Of a DNA stretch of 6,739 nt, positions 1-6,622 are shown one piece after another (the first letter of the stretch is position 1; each line of letters begins with the position of its first letter). Position numbers and translations under genes: made by a program. The stretch covers positions 1 through 6,739 of the forward strand of contig JAMCQQ010000479.1 of assembly GCA_023379515.1 (NCBI GenBank). Reading direction: 5' to 3'. Source of the stretch: Actinomycetota bacterium. Lineage in GTDB: Bacteria > Actinomycetota > Humimicrobiia > Humimicrobiales > Humimicrobiaceae. The notes below the pieces were generated by a model. It did no database searches, had not been told where the DNA came from, and worked only from the letters and a program-made list of their open reading frames with translations.

Positions 1-1
1 A

Positions 2-607
2 TTTGTAAAAGAATTGCTGGAAATGATATGGTCCTACAAAAGTAAAGTAATTAAAAATGTTATAGAAATCGGAGCTGACGTAATTGCTCTGGGGGATGAT
101 TATGCAGGCAGAAATGGCACCTTGATGTCTCCTAAACATTTCAGGGAATTCATTTTGCCATATTTAAAAAAAGCTGTAGATATTACCCATGGAAAAGGCT
201 CTTTTGCAATAAAACATACTGATGGCAATATTTGGGAAATTATCGATGATATTGTCAATACCGGAATTGATGTACTGGATCCATTGGAACCATTAGCGGG
301 TATGGATATCGGAGCTGTAAAAGAAAAGTATGGTGAAAGGATTTGTCTGGCCGGAAATATTGATTGCACAATGGCACTGTCAATGGGAACCGAAGAAGAA
401 GTTGAAGAAGCTATAAAGGAGACCATAGCCAAGGCTGCTCCAGGTGGTGGCTATATACTGTCTTCCAGTAATTCCATTCATCCTGGTGTTAAATCCAAAA
501 ACTATAAGACAATGCTTGAAGCTGCAAGGAAGTATGGGAAATATCCAATTTCGGAAAATTTGATTAAGGCATATAAAAACAAGAACTACATAAAAAAATT
601 TGTTTGA
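2..607 (+). CDS. URO-D/corrinoid methyltransferase superfamily protein, 3' part only
   Basis: The reading frame is open from the left edge, so the start is outside the window. About 200 C-terminal residues remain of a family usually near 340-370. The sequence shows the (beta/alpha)8-barrel features of the uroporphyrinogen decarboxylase superfamily: GADVIALGDDYAG, MSPKHFREFILPYLKK, KHTDGN (212-229), DVLDPLEP, AGNIDC (350-367) and a terminal GGGYILSSSNSIHPG segment. The fuller match is to the MtaA/CmuA-like and sugar-cluster branches rather than to heme-pathway HemE. In MtaA-type methyltransferases zinc is held by a His-x-Cys pair and a later Cys. Here the His is kept (215-217), the first Cys position is Asp (221-223), and the later Cys falls on Asn/Ser (about 470-475), so classical thiol-activating zinc chemistry is doubtful. 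It lies 105 bp upstream of fucI on the same strand and may share its transcript. Family is sure; the reaction is unknown. Confidence 0.9.
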   Translation, partial: FVKELLEMIWSYKSKVIKNVIEIGADVIALGDDYAGRNGTLMSPKHFREFILPYLKKAVDITHGKGSFAIKHTDGNIWEIIDDIVNTGIDVLDPLEPLAGMDIGAVKEKYGERICLAGNIDCTMALSMGTEEEVEEAIKETIAKAAPGGGYILSSSNSIHPGVKSKNYKTMLEAARKYGKYPISENLIKAYKNKNYIKKFV

Positions 608-698
608 AATAAACTACCGTTATTAGAGATTTTTAAATATAATTAAAGATCTTGAATATTGCTTCAAACTAACCTAACTTATAAATAAAAAGAATTCG

Positions 699-706
699 AA
701 GGGGGG
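699..706 (+). promoter_or_regulatory. Ribosome binding site of fucI
   Basis: A strong purine run, AAGGGGGG, ends 6 bases before the ATG at 713. It decides the fucI start in favour of 713 over the in-frame ATG at 770, which has no comparable site in front of it. The rest of the 105-bp gap before fucI (608-712) is AT-rich and shows no convincing terminator. Confidence 0.75.
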
Positions 707-712
707 ATATTT

Positions 713-2524
713 ATGAGTAATTCCAAAAATCCAAAAACGATTTCTTCTGTAAACCGCCTGGTGGGCTCAATGCCAAAAATCGGAATTCGTCCGACAATTG
801 ATGGGAGAAGAGGCGGCGTAAGAGAATCTCTTGAGAACCAGACAATGAATATGGCAAAAAATGCCGCAAAATTTTTAAAAGAGAATTTAAAACATTCAAA
901 CGGACTTCCGGTTGAATGTGTAATAGCAGACAGTTGTATTGGCGGGTTTGCGGAAGCGGCAATGTCACAGGAAAAGTTTAAAAAGGAGGGAGTCGGGCTT
1001 ACGATTACCGTAACTCCATGTTGGTGTTACGGGACGGAAACCATGGATATGGATCCTTATTTACCAAAAGCAATATGGGGTTTTAACGGTACAGAGCGGC
1101 CTGGCGCCGTATATCTTGCCGCTGTGCTTGCTGCCTATAATCAGAAAGGCATGCCAGCATTCGGTATCTATGGAAAAGATGTCCAGGATCCGGGTGATAC
1201 GGGTATTCCCGAAGATGCCGGAGAAAAATTATTAAAATTTGCCAGAGCAGGTCTGTCAGCGGCGACGATGCAGGGAAAATCATACCTGGCGATGGGTGGA
1301 GTCAGTATGGGAATTGCAGGTTCAATAGTGGATCCGGGGTTTCTGGAAAATTATCTGGGGTTAAGATATGAATCTGTTGATATGTCTGAGTTTATAAGAA
1401 GAATTAATGAGGAAATATATGATAGGGAAGAATATAAACTGGCTCTTGCATGGGTCAAAAAATACTGCAGGGAAGGGCAGGATAATAATTCCAAAGACAG
1501 GCAGAAATCCAGAGAGCAAAAAGACAGGGATTGGGAATTTGTCGTAAAAATGACCATGATAGCCAGGGATCTGATGATTGGAAATCCTAAATTGGTAAGT
1601 CTTGGATTTAAAGAAGAGGCTCTGGGTCATAATGCTATTGCAGCAGGTTTTCAGGGACAGAGGCAATGGACAGATCATTTTCCCAATGCGGATTTTACCG
1701 AAACGATTCTTAACAGCTCTTTTGACTGGAATGGAATAAGGGAAGCATTCATATTTGCAACAGAAAATGACTGCCTAAATGCTATTTCCATGCTTTTTGG
1801 GCATCTTTTGACAAATACGGCCCAGATATTTGCAGATGTCAGAACTTACTGGAGCCCTGATGCAATAAAAAGGGCAACAGGAGAGTCATTGCCGAAGGAA
1901 GCTCAAAATGGAATCATACATCTGATTAACTCGGGATCTGCTGCGCTGGACGGCACCGGTGAGCAGACTTTAAGCGGCAAGCCGGCATTGAAACCCTTCT
2001 GGAACATCAGTTATCAGGAAGTAGAAAAAATGATGCATGTCGCGCTTTTCAGACCTGCAAATCTGGGATATTTTAAAGGCGGAGGATTTTCAACTGATTT
2101 TCTTTCAAGAGGTAAGATGCCTCTTACAATGTTTAGATTAAACCTGATCAAAGGACAAGGTCCTGTTCTTCAAATTGCTGAAGGATGTTCCATAGATCTG
2201 CCAAAAAAAATTCATACCAAACTTGATGACAGAACCGATCCCACTTGGCCAACAACGTGGTTCAGCCCGAAAATTACCGGGAAAGGCGCATTTAAAGATA
2301 CATATTCGGTAATGGTTAACTGGGGTGCAAATCATGCGGCAGTAAGCTATGGACATATTGGTGCAGATTTAATTACCCTTGCCTCCATTTTAAGGATTCC
2401 GGTTTGCATGCATAATATTGAGGAATCTAAAATTTTTAGACCCAGTGCATGGAGCGCTTTTGGTACATCGGATTCGGAGGGAACAGACTATAGGGCTTGC
2501 AAGAACTTTGGACCGTTATACTAA
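713..2524 (+). CDS. fucI: L-fucose isomerase
   Basis: This is a cytosolic, Mn-dependent ketol isomerase that converts L-fucose to L-fuculose; the family also acts on D-arabinose. The 603-residue product follows E. coli FucI (591 residues) throughout: [118 protein letters not shown]. The metal-binding residues corresponding to E. coli Glu337, Asp361 and His528 are present as Glu351 (in ATEND), Asp375 (in FADVRTYW) and His541 (in NWGANH), so the enzyme looks active. The start at 713 is chosen because AAGGGGGG (699-706) sits 6 bases upstream. It gives about 14 more N-terminal residues than E. coli; Met20 would match that length but has no ribosome-binding site. The next gene starts 38 bp downstream, suggesting co-transcription with the esterase gene. 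Confidence 0.97.
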   Translation: MSNSKNPKTISSVNRLVGSMPKIGIRPTIDGRRGGVRESLENQTMNMAKNAAKFLKENLKHSNGLPVECVIADSCIGGFAEAAMSQEKFKKEGVGLTITVTPCWCYGTETMDMDPYLPKAIWGFNGTERPGAVYLAAVLAAYNQKGMPAFGIYGKDVQDPGDTGIPEDAGEKLLKFARAGLSAATMQGKSYLAMGGVSMGIAGSIVDPGFLENYLGLRYESVDMSEFIRRINEEIYDREEYKLALAWVKKYCREGQDNNSKDRQKSREQKDRDWEFVVKMTMIARDLMIGNPKLVSLGFKEEALGHNAIAAGFQGQRQWTDHFPNADFTETILNSSFDWNGIREAFIFATENDCLNAISMLFGHLLTNTAQIFADVRTYWSPDAIKRATGESLPKEAQNGIIHLINSGSAALDGTGEQTLSGKPALKPFWNISYQEVEKMMHVALFRPANLGYFKGGGFSTDFLSRGKMPLTMFRLNLIKGQGPVLQIAEGCSIDLPKKIHTKLDDRTDPTWPTTWFSPKITGKGAFKDTYSVMVNWGANHAAVSYGHIGADLITLASILRIPVCMHNIEESKIFRPSAWSAFGTSDSEGTDYRACKNFGPLY

Positions 2525-2562
2525 GTCCTAATCATATTAAAAAAGACTAGAAGGAGATTGTT

Positions 2563-3519
2563 ATGTTAGTTGATATGCCGCTTGAGGAATTAAAAAAATA
2601 TAAACCACTTCAAACAAAAAAGGATGATTTTTCCAAATTCTAGGAAGAAACAAAAAGGATATCTAAAAATCAATCCCTTAATGAGGAAATTAAAAAAATA
2701 AATTATATTATAGAGGGTATAGAGGCAAATAAGGTATTTTATGATGGTTTTAACGGTGCCAGGATTTGCGGTTATTATCTTCTTCCCAGAAAAGAAAGAC
2801 CTTACCCGGCAATTTTATGGTTCCATGGTTATGGTGATAATAAACAGAATATAAGTTTTTACCTCAATTGGGTTCTCATGGGTTATGCTGTTTTGGCAAT
2901 AGATATCAGGGGTCAAAATGGTGAAAGTATAGACAATAAAATATATCCGGCTCCCTCTGCGATCGGATATATGACTAAAGGAATCTTCAGTAAGAAGGAC
3001 TATTATTACCGCGGAGTTTATATGGACTGTGTGCGGGCTATAGATTTTCTTTCAACAAGAAAAGAGATTGATTTAAAAAGGCTCTGTTTAACAGGTGCTA
3101 GTCAGGGAGGCGGATTATCGCTGGCAGTTGCAGCCCTGGATTCCAGAGCCAAACTTGTAATAGCCGAAATACCATATTTATGTCATTTTGAAAGAGCCGT
3201 TGAATGGGCAGAAGAATTTAAAAACATAACTTATTTGGAATTTGCCGCAATAATTAAAAAATACCCCGGCAGAGAACAAGAATTATTCGGAACCCTCAGT
3301 TATTTTGATAACCTAAATCTTGCAAGTTGGATAAAAGCAAGAACAGTAATCTCGGTTGCACTTAAGGATGTTGTTTGTCCACCTTCCACCATTTTTGCAG
3401 TTTATAATCATATAAAAGCTGTAAAACATATAGAAATCCTGCCTTATTATGATCATAGCTGGGAAACTCATATAAAGTTTGCGGAAAAGAAATTAGAATA
3501 TATAAAAAAGTATTTATAA
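2563..3519 (+). pseudogene. CE7 acetyl esterase (acetyl xylan esterase/cephalosporin C deacetylase type), interrupted by an in-frame TAG
   Basis: This alpha/beta-hydrolase removes O-acetyl groups from xylo-oligosaccharides and other small acetylated sugars. Read through one amber codon, the frame gives 318 residues, against about 318-325 for relatives such as Thermotoga maritima TM0077. The N-terminus MLVDMPLEELKKYKPLQ is typical of the family and follows AAGGAG (2551-2556). Codon 27 (2641-2643) is TAG in the context DFSKF-stop-EETK; relatives have DFDEFWEET, so the stop replaces the conserved Trp by one G-to-A change. Everything after it is intact: oxyanion-loop HGYG (codons 88-91), RGQ (116-118), nucleophile GASQGGG with Ser180, Asp269 (in ALKDVVCPPST) and His298 (in YYDHSW). 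The next in-frame ATG is at 2878 (codon 106), beyond HGYG, so a product starting there would lack part of the fold and of the oxyanion hole. Possibilities are a fresh nonsense mutation, a sequencing or amplification error, or suppression of UAG. Family assignment is firm; whether it is functional is open. Confidence 0.85.
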
Positions 3520-3530
3520 GTTTATAAATA
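3511..3530. terminator. AT-only palindrome between convergent genes, possible weak bidirectional terminator
   Basis: TATTTATAA (3511-3519) and TTATAAATA (3522-3530) are perfect inverted repeats that overlap the stop codon of the esterase gene. They lie in the 38-bp gap between the esterase gene and convergent mntP. The stem has no G-C pairs and almost no loop, and no clean T-run follows on either strand. It is therefore only a weak terminator candidate, but the gap holds no better one. Confidence 0.3.
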
Positions 3531-3557
3531 TAAAATGCTTAAAAACAATTTTGCAGA

Positions 3558-4112
3558 TTATAATAAATGCTCTATCAATATTTTTGCACCCAAACCTATT
3601 AAAATAATACCGCCGACTATTTCAATCTTGCTTTTTATGAAATTTCCAGCTTTATGTCCGATGAAATAGCCGGTAACCGAAAGTGCAAATGCAAAAAATC
3701 CAATTACTAACACTGTATATGCTACGGGGATATCAATAAAAGCAAAACTCACCCCTACTATCAATGCATCAATGCTTGTTGCAATTGCCAGCAGAACGAG
3801 TGTGTAGTTATTTAAAATATTATTCTGCTTTTTATCTTCTTCTTTTTTAAAAGATTCAATAATCATTTTCAATCCAATTGCAAAAAGAAGTCCAAATGCA
3901 ATCCAGTGATCAAATCGAGAAATAAGGTTTTTAAATCCATAACCAAGCCCCCAGCCAATTAAAGGCATTAAAGCCTGGAAAAAACCAAAAAATACCCCGA
4001 TCTTCAGGGCATTTTTTATTTTAGGTTTTGCAACAAGAACCCCGCCGGTAACGGAGACTGCGAAACAATCCATTGAAAGGCTCAGTGCCAATAGTATTAT
4101 AGTAGTAATCAT
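3558..4112 (-). CDS. mntP: Manganese efflux pump MntP
   Basis: This is an inner-membrane exporter that relieves Mn(II) excess. The 184-residue product has the family length (E. coli MntP is 188) and its internal two-fold repeat: LALSLSMDCFAVSV at residues 8-21 and LAIATSIDALIVGVSFAF at 108-125, each with a conserved membrane aspartate (Asp15 and Asp115, equivalent to E. coli Asp16 and Asp118). PLIGWGLGYG (50-59), DHWIAFGLLFAIGLKMIIESF (68-88) and the closing GGIILIGLGAKILIEH also match. About six hydrophobic helices are visible, with a charged loop KKEEDKKQ (89-96) in the middle. An in-frame stop lies 15 bases upstream of the ATG at 4112, so this is the only sensible start. The Shine-Dalgarno-like AGGA lies almost against the ATG, closer than usual. 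The gene follows the ABC ATPase gene by 87 bp and may have its own promoter and leader control. Confidence 0.95.
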   Translation of the reverse strand: MITTIILLALSLSMDCFAVSVTGGVLVAKPKIKNALKIGVFFGFFQALMPLIGWGLGYGFKNLISRFDHWIAFGLLFAIGLKMIIESFKKEEDKKQNNILNNYTLVLLAIATSIDALIVGVSFAFIDIPVAYTVLVIGFFAFALSVTGYFIGHKAGNFIKSKIEIVGGIILIGLGAKILIEHLL

Positions 4113-4114
4113 TT

Positions 4115-4191
4115 CCTGTTTTATTAATTATATTATTGGTAATTATATCTGCATCAAGGAGATAATTACGATATTATTAATAATAAACAGG
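4115..4191 (-). promoter_or_regulatory. Nested inverted repeat in the mntP leader, covering its Shine-Dalgarno-like bases
   Basis: On the minus strand the outer arms are CCTGTTTATTA (4191-4181) and TAATAAAACAGG (4126-4115), pairing over 11 bp with one bulged base. The 3' arm contains AGG of the only Shine-Dalgarno-like sequence before the mntP ATG at 4112. Inside is a second stem, GTAATTATCTC (4169-4159) with GATATAATTAC (4149-4139), 11 bp with one mismatch around a 9-base loop. A 14-bp perfect palindrome, TATTATTAATAATA (4172-4185), overlaps the outer arm. The GGGGAGU-type motif of the yybP-ykoY Mn riboswitch is not visible, so this is not an evident member of that class. It may be an unclassified translational switch, the 3' end of the ABC operon, or chance in AT-rich DNA. 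Confidence 0.4.
4127..4157 (-). promoter_or_regulatory. Candidate mntP promoter
   Basis: On the minus strand, TTGATG (4157-4152) is followed 19 bases later by a perfect TATAAT (4132-4127). The -35 matches four of six consensus positions and the spacing is somewhat long. Transcription from here would start close to the mntP ATG and give a leader too short to form the nested hairpin, so this promoter and the hairpin switch are competing readings. Perfect -10 boxes are common by chance in DNA this AT-rich. Confidence 0.3.
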
Positions 4192-4199
4192 GTAGTATT

Positions 4200-4946
4200 T
4201 TACAGTATATCCAGGATTTTTTCTTTAATTTTTATGAATTCTTTTGAGGTTAAAGTACTATTTTCCCGAGGCTTTTTTATATTAACATTAAATATTTCCT
4301 TAACCACCGCTGGTCTTTTTGACAACAGATAAATTTTGTCTGATAAAAATATTGCTTCATCTATATCATGGGTTATAAAAAGCACAGAAGATTTAAGATT
4401 TTCTAAAATCCCTAAAAGCCAGAATTGCATTTTTCTCCTTGTTATGGCATCAAGGCTGCCAAAAGGTTCATCCAGAAGCATAATATCGTCAGCGAAAAGA
4501 TAAGTTCTAAGCAGAGCGGCTCTCTGTTTCATTCCGCCCGACAGTTGTTTTGGATAATGATTCTCAAAACCTTCCAACCCAAAAAGCCTGAAATATCCAG
4601 CTGCTTTTTTGTAAGACTGGCTTCTTTTAAAACCTTTTATTATTAAGGATATGCAGACATTATTTAATATGGTGTTCCATGGGAGCAGGAGATCCTTTTG
4701 GTGCATATAGCTCACTCTGCCTGTTTTTCCAATATAGTCTTTACCTTCAATAAGAATCTGTCCTTTATCAGGTTTTTCAAGACCGGAAATAATATCAAAA
4801 AGAGTACTCTTTCCGCAACCGCTTGGACCAAGCAGGGTAACTATTTGATTTTTCTCAAGGGTTAGCGATATGTCTTCCAATGTGCGAAGATTGCCAAAAC
4901 TTTTTTTAATATTTATTGCCTCTATTATTGCTTTTGGTTTTTCCAT
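4200..4946 (-). CDS. ABC transporter ATP-binding protein, nitrate/sulfonate/taurine/pyrimidine-precursor class (ThiZ-like)
   Basis: This is the cytoplasmic ATPase that powers the importer formed with the two genes upstream. The 248 residues contain every nucleotide-binding element: Walker A GPSGCGKST (40-48), Q-loop Gln83 in YMHQKDLLLPW, signature LSGGMKQR (135-142), Walker B IMLLDEP (155-161), D-loop SLD and switch His193 in ITHDIDEA. The Q-loop context (DLLLPW) and overall length are those of the SsuB/TauB/ThiZ class. It begins 72 bp after the binding-protein stop. No clear Shine-Dalgarno precedes the ATG at 4946 (upstream bases read ACCAAAGCAAA), but no alternative start is visible, so expression may depend on weak initiation. 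The substrate is inferred from the neighbouring binding protein, not from this gene. Confidence 0.93.
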   Translation of the reverse strand: MEKPKAIIEAINIKKSFGNLRTLEDISLTLEKNQIVTLLGPSGCGKSTLFDIISGLEKPDKGQILIEGKDYIGKTGRVSYMHQKDLLLPWNTILNNVCISLIIKGFKRSQSYKKAAGYFRLFGLEGFENHYPKQLSGGMKQRAALLRTYLFADDIMLLDEPFGSLDAITRRKMQFWLLGILENLKSSVLFITHDIDEAIFLSDKIYLLSKRPAVVKEIFNVNIKKPRENSTLTSKEFIKIKEKILDIL

Positions 4947-5018
4947 TTTGCTTTGGTTTTTATTTTATTCTTGGTTTTCAATTTACAAATAAAATTCTTT
5001 AACCGGTCTTATTCCTTA

Positions 5019-6062
5019 TCAGGGCAAAAACTCATTGTTAAAGGCTTTAGAAGCCTCAAGTTTTTTTGTAATCAGGTTATTGTCATACATCCAATTTCCA
5101 AATGTTTCCCAGACACTCTCCTTCATTTCACCCCACCTTTTGGCATCACTTTTGTATTGTTTTGCAAGATATTTCTGGCTTGCAGCAACTATATTTTTAT
5201 CCAGTTCAGGGACCATGCCTGTCAATATTTCTGCAGCTTTTTCAGGGTTGCTGATAGCAAATTCATACCCTTGCGAAGTGGCCCGTAAAAACTTCTTAAC
5301 AAGCTCAGGGTTTTCATTAATTGTTTTTTCACTGGCCATTATAACCGGAGTGTAAAAATCCAGAAGCGGATCAAGATCCTGCAGCAGCATGAAGTTGATC
5401 TTAAAGTTTCTAAGTTCTGCTGCTACACCATCCCAACCATAATATATCCAGGAAAAATCAACATCTCTTGTCACGCTTGTAAAGAAATCTGAAGCTCCAA
5501 TGTTAATTATTTCAAGTTTTGAAAAATCCGCACCATATTTTTTCATTAGAGCTTTTAGAAAGGCATCCTCTATCGGTGTACCAAATCCGCCATATTTTTT
5601 CCCCTCAAAGTCTTTTGGGGTTTTTATATTTTTTTCAACCGGTGACGCAAATCCTGATGTATTATGCTGTATTATGGCAGCAATTGCTGCAACAGGAAGC
5701 GGCGTATCAGCGGTGCGGGCATACGTAACCTGTTCCTGGTAGCTAATGCCAAATTCGCCTTTACCTGCAGCAATTAAATCAGCGCTTCCGCCTTCAGTGG
5801 GCTGGATAATGTCAACGTTCAGGCCCTCTTTGGCATAATATCCATTGGCTTTAGCTGCATATATCCCTGTATGATTTGTATTGGGTACCCAATCCAGAAT
5901 AACTGTTATTTTTTTCATCTCTATCGGTTTTGTTTCTGAACTGGTTGTGGAAGTTACTTTTCCGCACCCCGAAAAAACTGACAGGAAAAGCATTGTAAGG
6001 ACAAGCACCGCAATTATGATAATACCGGAAAGTGCCTTTAAATTTCTTGTTTTTCTTTTCAT
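5019..6062 (-). CDS. ABC transporter substrate-binding lipoprotein, NMT1/THI5-like (ThiY-like)
   Basis: This extracytoplasmic receptor captures the importer's ligand. From the ATG at 6062 it has 347 residues. An N-terminal basic stretch and long hydrophobic segment (about 11-31) end in VFSGC, a lipobox with Cys33 as the predicted lipidated residue. The mature part is an NMT1/THI5 domain: ITVILDWVPNTNHTGIYAA (52-70), NVDIIQPTEGG (82-92), FGISYQEQVTYA (104-115), IIQHNTSGFASP (130-141), and an aromatic patch DFSWIYYGWDG (202-212). LDWVPNTNHTG with YQEQVTYA is typical of ThiY, which binds a formylated aminomethylpyrimidine precursor of thiamine; riboflavin-binding RibY is similar. An ATG 45 bases further upstream (6105-6107) is in frame but lies inside the permease gene. 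The start at 6062 is preferred because GGAGG (6073-6077) lies 10 bases before it and it gives a normal signal peptide. The permease stop is only 5 bases upstream, so translation is probably coupled. Confidence 0.93.
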   Translation of the reverse strand: MKRKTRNLKALSGIIIIAVLVLTMLFLSVFSGCGKVTSTTSSETKPIEMKKITVILDWVPNTNHTGIYAAKANGYYAKEGLNVDIIQPTEGGSADLIAAGKGEFGISYQEQVTYARTADTPLPVAAIAAIIQHNTSGFASPVEKNIKTPKDFEGKKYGGFGTPIEDAFLKALMKKYGADFSKLEIINIGASDFFTSVTRDVDFSWIYYGWDGVAAELRNFKINFMLLQDLDPLLDFYTPVIMASEKTINENPELVKKFLRATSQGYEFAISNPEKAAEILTGMVPELDKNIVAASQKYLAKQYKSDAKRWGEMKESVWETFGNWMYDNNLITKKLEASKAFNNEFLP

Positions 6063-6170
6063 TTGAATCAATCCTCCAAATATTCTTCTTTTGATATTTT
6101 TAACCATGGCATGTAACGATTTTCAATCAAATCAATTATTTTAAGAAATAATATGCTCAGAACAGTTATT
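6054..6170 (+). repeat. Inverted repeat, left arm (native copy)
   Basis: These 117 bases are the exact reverse complement of 6623-6739: position x matches position 12793 minus x without exception. This arm covers the last 34 codons of the permease gene and the first bases of the binding-protein gene in their expected operon context, so it is the native copy. Beyond one mismatch, a further 10 bases (6172-6181) also match 6612-6621. Confidence 0.97.
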
Positions 6171-6622
6171 ACAATTATTGCTGCAAAGACCCGGTCCGTT
6201 GCAAAAGAATACTTCGCCCTTATCATATATACCCCAAGGCCATTTTTGCCGCCGACCCATTCACCTATGGTCGCACCCATTATGCTGTAGGTTGCGGCAA
6301 TTTTTAATCCGGAAAAGAAGCTGGGCATTGCTGAAGGGAATTTTACAATTTTATAAACCTGGAGTTTTTTAGCATTCATCGATCGCAGCAAATCCAGCAG
6401 TTCTTTGTCTACGCTTGCAAAACCCTGCAAAAGGCTGATTGTGATTGGAAAGAAACATATAAGAACTACAATAATTATTTTCGGCAGGTAACCATACCCG
6501 AACCATATTATAAAAAGAGGAGCCAGGATGATTATCGGAATTGTCTGAGAAGCTATAAGCAACGGGTATAAAACTTTTTTAACCGGTGATATCGAATCCA
6601 TTGCCAAAGCTGCAATAATTGA
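6068..6622 (-). CDS. ABC transporter permease, ThiX/SsuC-like, N-terminus missing
   Basis: This is the membrane channel of the importer. Authentic sequence runs from about 6622 to the stop at 6068, roughly 184 residues of a family usually near 250-260. It includes DSISPVKKVLYPLLIASQTIPIIILAPLFIIWFGYG, a second hydrophobic span, the cytoplasmic EAA loop (LLDLLRSMNAKKLQVYKIVKFPSAMP), FFSGLKIAATYSIMGATIGEWVGG and a last helix before ENRYMPWLKI. About five membrane spans are visible. The frame stays open to an ATG at 6640, but its first six codons (MLRTVI) are the antisense of an inverted copy of the gene's own 3' end. That ATG is therefore not the true start, and the first helix or so is lost at the foldback junction. 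The gene ends 5 bp before the binding-protein start, and the GGAGG serving that gene lies within its last codons. Confidence 0.9.
   Translation of the reverse strand, partial: SIIAALAMDSISPVKKVLYPLLIASQTIPIIILAPLFIIWFGYGYLPKIIIVVLICFFPITISLLQGFASVDKELLDLLRSMNAKKLQVYKIVKFPSAMPSFFSGLKIAATYSIMGATIGEWVGGKNGLGVYMIRAKYSFATDRVFAAIIVITVLSILFLKIIDLIENRYMPWLKISKEEYLED

Noticed and set aside
659..685. Promoter for fucI (TTGCTT followed by TATAAA)
   Set aside because: The spacing is only 15 bases and the -35 match is poor in very AT-rich DNA. Co-transcription with the upstream gene is equally likely.
1083..1678. Minus-strand open frames within fucI
   Set aside because: They are antisense to strongly conserved fucI sequence and have no recognisable protein features or ribosome-binding sites.
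2878..3519. A stand-alone 213-residue hydrolase starting at the ATG at 2878
   Set aside because: Family-specific sequence continues upstream in the same frame to 2563 with its own AAGGAG site. A start at 2878 would remove the HGYG oxyanion loop and part of the core sheet, and no ribosome-binding site precedes it.
4947..5018. Terminator between the binding-protein and ATPase genes (ATTTTATT and AATAAAAT arms)
   Set aside because: The stem is 8 bp of A-T pairs around an 18-base loop without a T-run. This is not enough to separate two genes of one transporter.
6060..6107. Longer start of the binding protein at 6107, inside the permease gene
   Set aside because: It would place 15 extra charged residues before the lipoprotein signal. 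The GGAGG at 6073-6077 serves the ATG at 6062 instead.
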